From: Archangium violaceum
GTDB taxonomy: Bacteria; Myxococcota; Myxococcia; Myxococcales; Myxococcaceae
Direction of reading: 5' to 3'
Length of the DNA: 64,000 nt
Assembly (NCBI RefSeq): GCF_016859125.1
Contig: NZ_CP069338.1
Span: forward strand, 6,883,501-6,947,500
Both the position numbers and the translations under genes were made by a program. This document shows, in pieces, positions 8,817 through 15,787 of the stretch. The notes beneath the pieces were generated by a model. It was not told where the DNA came from. It worked only from the letters and a program-made list of their open reading frames with translations, and did no database searches. Numbering within the stretch: the first letter of the stretch is position 1; each line of letters begins with the position of its first letter.

Positions 8817-9074
8817 TCTGTAGAGGTGGTTCTCCACGGCGGCCAGCCCAAAGCAGCGCCCGTGCCAGCACGTCTCGTCCCGGGGCTTCCTTCGAGGAGG
8901 CGGGGCGGGACGCTCGCTCGCCCATGAAAAACCTGCATCACGCATACTGGTTTGCGCGCAGGCTTTGCGCCGGGCCCGCGCCCGGGTCTCCGCGTCATGC
9001 AGGGAGGGAAGGGGAGTGCCGGGGTGGTCCGCCTCTTGCTCCAGGGGGCCGTGCCCCGAATGGACGGAGCCTGC
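8817..9074. promoter_or_regulatory. Divergent promoter region of the two nap-linked operons
   Basis: This ~260-base intergenic stretch must carry the promoters of both the cytochrome/ferredoxin/nrfD operon and the nap operon. I looked for FNR-like TTGAT-N4-ATCAA palindromes and for −24/−12 elements and found no convincing match. Confidence 0.45.
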
Positions 9075-9320
9075 ATGCCTATCAGTAGCCTGGTGCTCAC
9101 CCTCGACGCGTCTCCCCAACTGAGGGCGCTCGCGCTTTCCGAAGTCGCCCGAGACCCGCGCATCACCGTGGGTCCTCCTTTGGAGGAGCGCTGGCTGCCC
9201 GTGGTGACCGAGACCGCCAGTCTCTCCGAGGGCGAGTCGCTCGCCGCGTCCCTGAGGGAGCTTCCAGGAGTGAGCTTCGTGGATGTGGTGAGGGTGGACT
9301 TCTCAGAGGAGGAGCGCTGA
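9075..9320 (+). CDS. napD: NapD-like chaperone for periplasmic nitrate reductase
   Basis: The 81-residue protein has the NapD layout: an N-terminal β-strand (MPISSLVLTLD), a central arginine-containing turn, a strand LPVVTETAS, and a C-terminal ELPGVSFVDVVRVDF. It ends 3 bases before napA. In the family it binds the Tat signal peptide of NapA and holds back export until the cofactor is inserted. The start at 9075 is chosen because the conserved strand begins there, with GGAG 7 bases upstream; ATG 9060 is in frame and would add five residues. Assignment rests on size, strand pattern and the position directly before napA. Confidence 0.78.
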   Translation: MPISSLVLTLDASPQLRALALSEVARDPRITVGPPLEERWLPVVTETASLSEGESLAASLRELPGVSFVDVVRVDFSEEER

Positions 9321-9323
9321 GCC

Positions 9324-11732
9324 ATGGATCGCCGGGACTTCCTCAAGGGTACGGCCATGACGGCGGCGACGCTGGCCGCGAGCCGCCTCGCGTATGGTCA
9401 GGAAAGGGCCGCCGCGGAGCCGGCGAGCGGTGATGGCGTGCAGTGGAACAAGGCGCCCTGCCGCTTCTGCGGCACCGGCTGCCACGTCCAGGTGGGCGTG
9501 CGCGGCGGCAAGGTGGTGGTCATCGCTGGCGACCAGAAGGCCCCGGTGAACAAGGGCCTGCTGTGTGTGAAGGGCTATCACGTGGGGCTCGCGCTCTATG
9601 GGGGTGACCGGCTCACCACGCCGCTGCTTCGCAAGGGCGACAATCAGGTCCCCATCAGCTGGGACGAGGCGCTCGACATCATCGCCCGCCGCGTGCTGAA
9701 GGACCCCAAGGGCTTCGGTGTCTACGGCAGCGGTCAGTGGACCATCCCCGAGGGCTATACCGCTTCGAAGTTCGTCAAGGGCGGCCTGGGCACGCACCAA
9801 CTCGATGCCAACGCGCGTCTGTGCATGGCCTCGGCGGTGACGGGCTTCCTCGCCACCTATGGCGTGGACGAGCCCGCCGGCTGCTACGACGACCTCGACG
9901 CCTGTGACGTGCTCATCATGTGGGGCAACAACCCCGCGGAGATGCACCCCGTCCTCTTCTCGCGCGTCATCGACCGGCGCTCGCGCGGGGAGAAGGTCAC
10001 CCTCATCGACATCGGCACGCGCAAGACGCGCACCAGCGGGTTCTGCGATCACTCCCTGCGCTTCAAGCCGAACACGGACCTGGCCATCGCGTGCGGCATC
10101 GCCCACCTGCTGGTGGAGAACGGCACCTATGACAAGGCGTTCATCGAGGCGAACTGCGCCTTCCGCGCCCCCAGCACGCCGCCCACGCTCGAGGGCAAGG
10201 CCATCACCTTCGAGGAGTACCGCGAGCTGCTGAAGCCCTACACCCCGGAGAAGGTGGAGGAGATCTCCGGCGTCTCCGCGAAGGACCTGCGGATGCTGGC
10301 CGGGCTGTTCGGCCGCCGCGACGTGCGCATCACCAGCCTGTGGTGCATGGGGATGAACCAGCACACGCGGGGCACGGCCATCAACAACCTGGTCCACGGG
10401 CTCCACCTGCTCAGCGGGCACTTCGGCAAGCCGGGCGATGCGCCCACCAGCCTCACCGGTCAGCCCTCCGCGTGCGGCACCGTTCGCGAGGTGGGCACGC
10501 TCGCCCATGCGCTCCCCGGTGGCCGCGTGGTGGCCAAGGCCGAGCACCGCGCCCAGATGGAGGAGATCTGGAACCTCCCCAAGGGCCGCGTCTCCGACAA
10601 GATCGGCTACCACACGGTGGAGATGTGGAAGCGCTTCTCCACGCCCACCGAGCAGGGCGGCGACATCCACACCCTCTGGGTCCAGGTCACCAACCCCGCG
10701 CAGACGCTGCCCAACACGCACAAGCTGGTGGACCCCAGCCGCAAGCTCGCGGACAAGTTCCTCATCGTCTCGGATGTCTACCCGTCCGCCACCACGCGCA
10801 TCGCCGATCTGGTCCTCCCCTCGGCCATGTGGGTGGAGAAGAACGGCATGGTGGGCAACTCCGAGCGCCGCACCCAGCAGTGGTTCAAGATGGTGAACCC
10901 GCCCGGTCAGGCCCGTGATGATGCCTGGCAGCTCATCGCCGTCGCTCACCGGCTCTTCGAGCTCGGCTTCGAGGGCATGAAGGACAAGGACGGCCGCTTC
11001 CTCTTCGAGGTGAAGGGCAGGGATGGCAAGCCCGTCCCCATCTGGGACTTCGCCCACTACTACGACGTCAACGTCGACGAGCACCTCTTCGAGGAGTACC
11101 GGAAGACGACCCGCATCAAGCACAAGGACCTGGCGCCCTATCAGGAGTACGTGAAGGCCCGCGGCCTGCGCTGGCCCGTGGTGCAGCAACCCGACGGCAG
11201 CTGGCGCGAGACCCGCTTCCGCTTCGCTGGCTTCGACGACCCGTACGTGAAGAAGGGCCGCGACATCCAGTTCTACCACTCGACCACGCACGACGACCGG
11301 GCGCAGATCTGGTTCAGCCCCTACGAGCCCCCTCCCGAGTCACCCGACACGGAGTTCCCGTTCTGGTTGTGCACCGGTCGCGTCATCGAGCACTGGCACT
11401 CGGGCACGATGACGACGCGGATTCCGCAGCTCCGGCGCGCCATGCCCCAGGCCTACGTGGAGATGAACAGCGCCGATGCCCGGCGGCTCGGTGTGAGCAA
11501 CGGGGAGCAGGTGACGGTGGAGACGCGGCGAGGGAAGCTCGACCTGCCGGTGTGGATCGGCGGCCGGGGCGAGCCCGTCGAGGGCTCCCTCTTCGTCCCC
11601 TTCTTCGATGAGCGGCTGCTCATCAACGGGCTCACGCTCGACGAGCATGACCCGTTCTCCAAGCAGCCGGATTACAAGAAGTGCGCGGCGCGGGTGCGGC
11701 GGCGTGAGCGCGTCGCGGAGAAACAGGGATGA
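9324..11732 (+). CDS. napA: Periplasmic nitrate reductase catalytic subunit NapA
   Basis: This 802-residue Mo-bisMGD oxidoreductase has a Tat leader (MDRRDFLKGTAMTAATLA), an N-terminal [4Fe-4S] site (CRFCGTGC, then LLCVKGYH) and the NapA active-site stretch NARLCMASAVTGF carrying the Mo-coordinating Cys. The C-terminal MopB fold (WLCTGRVIEHWHSGTMT) is intact. It reduces nitrate to nitrite in the periplasm with electrons from NapB. Length and motifs fit NapA rather than membrane NarG (which has an Asp ligand) or assimilatory NasA (no Tat leader). It is flanked by napD (3-base gap) and napB (4-base overlap). The long antisense frame over this gene is a codon-bias shadow. Confidence 0.95.
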   Translation: MDRRDFLKGTAMTAATLAASRLAYGQERAAAEPASGDGVQWNKAPCRFCGTGCHVQVGVRGGKVVVIAGDQKAPVNKGLLCVKGYHVGLALYGGDRLTTPLLRKGDNQVPISWDEALDIIARRVLKDPKGFGVYGSGQWTIPEGYTASKFVKGGLGTHQLDANARLCMASAVTGFLATYGVDEPAGCYDDLDACDVLIMWGNNPAEMHPVLFSRVIDRRSRGEKVTLIDIGTRKTRTSGFCDHSLRFKPNTDLAIACGIAHLLVENGTYDKAFIEANCAFRAPSTPPTLEGKAITFEEYRELLKPYTPEKVEEISGVSAKDLRMLAGLFGRRDVRITSLWCMGMNQHTRGTAINNLVHGLHLLSGHFGKPGDAPTSLTGQPSACGTVREVGTLAHALPGGRVVAKAEHRAQMEEIWNLPKGRVSDKIGYHTVEMWKRFSTPTEQGGDIHTLWVQVTNPAQTLPNTHKLVDPSRKLADKFLIVSDVYPSATTRIADLVLPSAMWVEKNGMVGNSERRTQQWFKMVNPPGQARDDAWQLIAVAHRLFELGFEGMKDKDGRFLFEVKGRDGKPVPIWDFAHYYDVNVDEHLFEEYRKTTRIKHKDLAPYQEYVKARGLRWPVVQQPDGSWRETRFRFAGFDDPYVKKGRDIQFYHSTTHDDRAQIWFSPYEPPPESPDTEFPFWLCTGRVIEHWHSGTMTTRIPQLRRAMPQAYVEMNSADARRLGVSNGEQVTVETRRGKLDLPVWIGGRGEPVEGSLFVPFFDERLLINGLTLDEHDPFSKQPDYKKCAARVRRRERVAEKQG

Positions 11733-12529
11733 GCACCGGCGGCGAACAGGGGAGTGGCCTCCCGGCGCGCTGGCTCCACGTGGGCGCCGCCGTGGCGGTG
11801 ACGCTCGCGGCCACCGGGTACTTCGCGGGCATTCGCGCACCCGAGATGCCCGAGCGTCCGGCCGCGTCGGACCCGCACGCGCAACGGGCGGAGCGGGTCT
11901 CGAGCTACAGCGAGCTGCGCGAGGCGCGACGCGGGGCCAACGCGCACATGTACGAGGGCGCCATCGCCTCGTTGTCGGAGGAGGCGTTCCCCGTGAAGCC
12001 GCTGCCGGTGGCCACCTCCGAGCAGCGCGCGGAGGCCGTGGCTCGGCGCAAGACCCACCGCGCCTACGACGGGGCCCCGCCCACCATTCCGCATGAGATC
12101 GATCAGCGCGAGGTCCCCGGCTGTCTGGCCTGCCATGGGGACGGGATGAAGCTGGGCAACCGGGTGGCGCCGAGGATCAGCCATCCACCGTACCAGAGCT
12201 GCACACAGTGCCACGTGGTGGGGGAGTCGCCCCGCCCGCTGGCTCCGTACAAGGACGTTCCGGCGAATGGCTTCGTCGGGTTGGACCCGACCGGGAAGGG
12301 GGCTCGGGCCTGGCCGGGGGCTCCGCCCACGATGCCGCATCCGACGCACATGCGGAACGAGTGCTCGAGCTGCCACGGTCCCCAGGGGCTCGCCGGGCTG
12401 CGGACCTCTCACCCGGAGCGCCAGAACTGCCAGCAGTGCCATGGCTCCTCGGCGCAGCTCGACCAACGCGTCGACGCGAGCAGTGCTCCCGGCGGTTTCG
12501 CGCGGGTGGCCCGGGAGGCTCGACCGTGA
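11729..12529 (+). CDS. napB: NapB-like cytochrome with duplicated diheme unit (four hemes)
   Basis: The 266-residue precursor has an N-terminal membrane/signal segment (AAVAVTLAATGYFAG) and a linker, followed by RAYDGAPPTIPHEI with CLACH and CTQCH, which is a complete NapB unit. A second unit follows: GAPPTMPHPTHMRNECSSCH and SHPERQNCQQCH. Both units share GAPPT-x-PH, a first CxxCH, a second histidine motif and a second CxxCH. Classical NapB has only one such unit (two hemes, ~150 residues). The start overlaps the napA stop by 4 bases. It should deliver electrons to NapA; the extra hemes could lengthen the wire or replace a missing NapC-type partner. Confidence 0.86.
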   Translation: MSTGGEQGSGLPARWLHVGAAVAVTLAATGYFAGIRAPEMPERPAASDPHAQRAERVSSYSELREARRGANAHMYEGAIASLSEEAFPVKPLPVATSEQRAEAVARRKTHRAYDGAPPTIPHEIDQREVPGCLACHGDGMKLGNRVAPRISHPPYQSCTQCHVVGESPRPLAPYKDVPANGFVGLDPTGKGARAWPGAPPTMPHPTHMRNECSSCHGPQGLAGLRTSHPERQNCQQCHGSSAQLDQRVDASSAPGGFARVAREARP

Positions 12530-12915
12530 GCTCACAGGTGACTCTCAGCCGCCGGGCGTTCCTCGGTTTCCTCCGGAAGAAGGAGGAGCCCGTGCGTCCG
12601 CCGGAGCCTGCTCCCGCGGAGGGCTTCTCGCTCGAGGCGTTCCATGCCGCTCGGGCGCGGCCGGGTGCGGTGACGGCGCCGGCCAGCCGGATGACCGTGC
12701 GGGTGCGTCCCCATCTCTGCCTCGCGTGGCAGGGCTCGTTCTGCAGCACCTGCTCCGAGCGTTGCCCCGTCGAGGGGGCCATCGCCCTCGAGCTGGGCCG
12801 CCCGCGCGTGGTGGAGCCGCGCTGCACCGGGTGTGGTCTCTGTATCCAGGTGTGCCCGGCTCCGCTCAACGCCTTCGAGCTCCTTCCCTCCAGCCAGCAG
12901 GTCTCCGCTCCATGA
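12526..12915 (+). CDS. NapF/NapG-like ferredoxin
   Basis: The 129-residue protein starts at a GTG overlapping the napB stop. It has an RRAFLGFLRKK N-terminus, then two iron-sulphur motifs: CSTCSERCP and CTGCGLCIQVCP. The arrangement fits the small cytoplasmic NapF family, in which an RR-x-FL N-terminus is common, rather than the larger exported NapG. NapF is thought to help mature the NapA iron-sulphur cluster. It sits between napB and an unknown small gene, with stop/start overlap on both sides. Confidence 0.75.
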   Translation: MSSQVTLSRRAFLGFLRKKEEPVRPPEPAPAEGFSLEAFHAARARPGAVTAPASRMTVRVRPHLCLAWQGSFCSTCSERCPVEGAIALELGRPRVVEPRCTGCGLCIQVCPAPLNAFELLPSSQQVSAP

Positions 12916-13247
12916 CAGCAGGTCTCCGTCTCGGGAGAGCCACCCTCGAGGACACTCCGCTCCCCCAACTCCAGGACGCGCTCCTGGACCCGGAGACCCT
13001 GGAGCAACTGCTCCAGGACATCCAACGCTGTGCCGTGGTGCAGGAGGTCCTGCTCAAGGGCGGAGCCGTGGAGATGGCCTCCGGGAAGCCCGTTCCGCTC
13101 GCCGAGGCCATGGAGGCACTTCGGCGGGAGCAGGTGCTCGGGGTGCAGATCCGCTACTGGTATGACGGGTCGAACTGGTGGGACACGTTGATGCGCACAC
13201 CGAAGGGCATCCGGTTGATTCGCATCGAGCACCGGCTGGCGGGGTAG
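12912..13247 (+). CDS. Uncharacterised last gene of the nap operon
   Basis: The 111-residue protein starts at an ATG that overlaps the preceding stop (ATGA), so it is translationally coupled to the nap operon. It has no signal peptide, no cysteines and no membrane segment. The C-terminal half carries VQIRYWYDGSNWWDTLMRT and a final basic strand. I do not recognise the family. The operon position suggests a cytoplasmic accessory role in nitrate reductase assembly or regulation. Confidence 0.72.
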   Translation: MTAGLRLGRATLEDTPLPQLQDALLDPETLEQLLQDIQRCAVVQEVLLKGGAVEMASGKPVPLAEAMEALRREQVLGVQIRYWYDGSNWWDTLMRTPKGIRLIRIEHRLAG

Positions 13248-13266
13248 AGGCCCGTACCCGGAGTGT

Positions 13267-13293
13267 GGCGGGTTTGAGCCTGCCCCGGTTTTG
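13267..13293 (+). terminator. Likely Rho-independent terminator of the nap operon
   Basis: A 6-bp stem (GGCGGG / CCTGCC, one G·T pair) with a TTTGAG loop is followed by CCGGTTTTG, 20 bases after the last nap gene stop and just before an IS3 end. Confidence 0.45.
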
Positions 13294-13990
13294 TGGACAC
13301 ACCTCATAAGTCGGCTACACGGGAGGTAGTGTTCATGGAGCGAAGGAAGGGGCGGAGTTTCACCCCGGAGTTCAGGGCCGAGGCGGTCCGGCTGGTGCGC
13401 GAGGGCAGCAAGAGCTTGCCCCAGGTGGCCAAGGACCTGGACTTGACCGAGTCGGCGCTGCGCAACTGGGTGAATCAGGCGGATGTCGACGAGGGCAAGG
13501 GCCCGGCGGGCGCGCTCACCTCGGCCGAGCGGGAGGAACTGGTGCGGCTGCGTAAGGAGAACCGCCAGCTGCAGATGGAGCGTGACTTCCTAAAAAAAGC
13601 GGCGGCCTTCTTCGCGAAGGAGGGCTCGACGTGAAGTTCGAGTGCTCCGAGGCGCAGAAGGCCCATTTCCCCATCGACTTCATGTGCGAGCAACTGGGCG
13701 TGTCGCGCTCGGGTTACTACGCCTGGAAGGAGCGCCCGGAGTCCGAGCGGGACCAGTCGGACCGGGCCCTGGCCGAGGTGGTGACACAAGTGCATCAGGA
13801 GAGCCGAGGCACGTACGGCAGTCCTCGCGTCCACGCGGAGCTGCGTGCCCGCGGGCAACGCGTCAGTCGCAAGCGCGTGGCCCGCCTCATGCGCCAGCAC
13901 GACATCGCCGCTCGCAAGAGACGTCGCTTCGTGCGCACGACGGACTCACGTCACAACCAGCCCGTTGCCCCCAACCTCCTCGAGCGCAAC
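13292..13990 (+). mobile_element. Truncated IS3-family insertion sequence
   Basis: The left end begins at about 13292 with a TGTGGACAC-type IS3 terminus. OrfA follows, then the first part of orfB, which breaks off at ~13990. The right end and DDE catalytic domain are absent, so the element cannot move on its own. Confidence 0.75.
13335..13634 (+). CDS. IS3-family transposase OrfA (helix-turn-helix)
   Basis: This 99-residue OrfA has the typical IS3/IS911 start RKGRSFTPEFRAEAVRLV, a helix-turn-helix (LPQVAKDLDLTESALRNWV) and a leucine-zipper-like tail ending LKKAAAFFA. At the zipper end it contains CTAAAAAAAGC, an A-rich slippery run of the type IS3 elements use for −1 frameshifting into orfB. 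OrfB starts 4 bases before the orfA stop. The gene is intact, although its element is truncated. Confidence 0.9.
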   Translation: MERRKGRSFTPEFRAEAVRLVREGSKSLPQVAKDLDLTESALRNWVNQADVDEGKGPAGALTSAEREELVRLRKENRQLQMERDFLKKAAAFFAKEGST

Positions 13991-14179
13991 TTCTTTTTGG
14001 CGCCCTCATCCCGGCTCTCCGCGCTACCTCCTCCTACCTCTGCCCGCCAGTTTCAGGCCGCGACGCTCGGCTCGTCCAAATTCCCGCGCTTCTCGGTGAG
14101 CATCGACAGGGTCCTCGCCTTGAGAGGGCACCCCCCCCTCCTCAGAGGCTCAATCCTGACTTTTTCAGCAGCCTGCTAG
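13631..14179 (+). pseudogene. Truncated IS3-family OrfB transposase
   Basis: The first ~120 residues match IS3 OrfB: CEQLGVSRSGYYAWKER, then GTYGSPRVHAELRARG, and RHNQPVAPNLLERNF. After that point (~13990) the reading frame continues into unrelated sequence to a stop at 14179. The DDE catalytic core (about 150-170 residues) is missing, so the product is not an active transposase. Confidence 0.85.
14158..14179. mobile_element. Solo IS terminal repeat remnant
   Basis: The sequence GACTTTTTCAGCAGCCTGCTAG reads as the outer end of an insertion sequence (inverted form CTAGCAGGCTGCTGAAAAAG). No matching transposase or second end was found nearby, so it is a scar. Confidence 0.5.
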
Positions 14180-14353
14180 TGTGACGTGCGCCCGAGCGAT
14201 AGGGCTACTGGCATGGAGCCTAGAAAAGATGGAGAAAGCCGGCGGACGCGCACTATGAAGTCGGGTTGCCGATTCCGACTTTCAAAGTAGATATTTTCAG
14301 GCTTATCCTGGTTGTCCTGAATTTTCGCCATCTCCTGCTAGAATGGAGCCCTC

Positions 14354-14445
14354 AAGAGCTATCGATAAATCACCCGGCGGAGCCGCCAAGTGCCCGGATT
14401 TATTGGTTTGGCAGGTGGGCTCCAGCCAATTTATCGATAGCTCTT
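14354..14445. repeat. Perfect 17-bp inverted repeat before the toxin cassette
   Basis: AAGAGCTATCGATAAAT (14354-14370) is followed after 58 bases by its exact reverse complement (14429-14445). The right arm ends 5 bases before the GGAGG ribosome site of the first cassette gene at 14461. The spacer contains a small GGCGG-AGCCGCC hairpin. It is AT-richer than its surroundings. Confidence 0.85.
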
Positions 14446-14460
14446 CAGTTGGAGGCCCTG

Positions 14461-15787
14461 ATGACGTCCACACTGCTGGCGCTGCTGCTGCTGTCCCAGG
14501 TGGAAGGGCCTACCACCTCCCCCGCTGGAGCCGAGCCTGCGCCGCTCGCGGATTCCAGGGTTGGAGGGTGGCGCTACCTGACGCGCCTGGAGGCCACGGG
14601 GCTGGCGCTGCTGTCGAACGGTGGAAGGGGCGGAGTGGAGGGTTACGCCCAACTGACGCCCATGCTGGTGGTGGACGGTGGTGAAGCGCTCGGCCTCAAC
14701 CTGGGCCCCGGTGCGGCTGCGTCTGGCAGGCGGCGAGGTGGGCGCCGGGCTGGTGCGCCAGGCGGACTGGGACAGCCTCTCGGACTGGGGCCAGTTGGTG
14801 CACGCCCTCAAGCTCGGCTCGGACACCTCCCCGGTAGGGCTGTGGGTGGGGGCCTTGGAGGGCTACAGCCTCCTCTCCGGGCATCTGGTGCGGCGCTACT
14901 CCAACCGCGCCAACCCGGACTACCACCCGGCGGGCGCCTCCTTCACGGGCTCCGTCGGCCCCCTCTTCGTGGAGGCCTTCGCCTCGGACGTGCTGGGGGC
15001 GCGCCTCATGGGAGCCCAGGCCGAGGTGGATTTGGAGCACCTCTTCACCGGCCCACCACGGCAGCGGGGCCGCTACACCCTGGGGTTGTCGGCGGTGCAT
15101 GACTGGGGTAGGGCTGGAGGTGCTTCTCCTCCGGTGACGCTGGCCCACCTCGACGGGACGGCGGTGGTGGTGGTGCGCCCAGGCTTCGAGCTGCACGTGC
15201 TGGGCGGCTGGGGAGGCCGCCCGGGTGTGGGGGGCGCCTGGGGGGCGGTGGCCGGCGTGGGGGCGGATGCCCTCTCTGCCACCCTGGACATGAAGCTGCG
15301 GCTGGAGGTGCGGCGGCAGCAGGGGGGCTTTCGCCAGGGGTACTTCGGCCCGGACTACGAGCTGGGGCGCCTGAGCGCGGTGGGCACGCCCGGGTTGCCG
15401 CTGGCGCAGGCGCTCTTCCCCGAGGGGTTTTCCACCTACGCCGAGGCGGTGGTGGCCTGGGACGGGGTGCGGCTAGGTGGGCTGCTGCAACGCCACCTGT
15501 CCCTCTCCGTGGGCGCGGAGGTGTTCGGCTGGGGACGGGTGGACGTGGACGGGCGCCTCGCGGCACAGTTGGCCAACCGCAACCTGGAAGTCGCCCTGAG
15601 CGGGCTGGCGCTGGGGCTGGGCCAGCCAGGGGCACGCCACCTGTACTCGGGCCAGGTGCGCTGGCGCTTCGGCCACAAGCTGTACGCGCTGGCTGAGGGC
15701 GGCACCCTGCTGTTCCCGAAGCCGGACGGGGCATTACGCCCGGGTGCTTTCGCCTCGCTGGGCCTGGGAGTGGACAATGCGCGCTGA
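14461..15787 (+). pseudogene. SitB-like secreted β-rich protein, single frameshift
   Basis: An ATG with GGAGG 5 bases upstream opens a signal peptide (MTSTLLALLLLSQVEG). The frame continues as GWRYLTRLEATGLALLSNG and VVDGGEALGLNL to ~14700, where homology jumps one base into the next frame (VRLRLAGGEVGAGLVRQADW) and runs to 15787. The predicted ~440-residue product is rich in alternating β-strands (LGLSAVHDWGR, GRVDVDGRLAAQL) and looks like an outer-membrane barrel. The C-terminal ~110 residues are clearly paralogous to the remnant at 25635-25973. It sits directly upstream of a lipoprotein toxin gene, as sitB does in Myxococcus sitBAI loci. The one-base shift in a GGGCCCCGG context could be mutation or a sequencing error. 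Confidence 0.7.

Larger units (their letters stand above)
13991..14460. other. Non-coding junction with IS remnants
   Basis: This 470-base stretch links the broken IS3 element to the first toxin cassette. It holds a short dispersed repeat (14074-14110), a second IS terminus (14158-14179), lower GC than its surroundings, and a perfect inverted repeat (14354-14445). No credible gene is seen. Confidence 0.6.

Noticed and set aside
8817-9074. FNR or sigma-54 site in the nap divergent promoter
   Set aside because: No TTGAT-N4-ATCAA or TGGCAC-N5-TTGC match with correct spacing was found.
9303-11291. 662-codon minus-strand frame opposite napA
   Set aside because: napA has all family motifs in the plus frame. 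The antisense frame is open only because of third-position GC bias.
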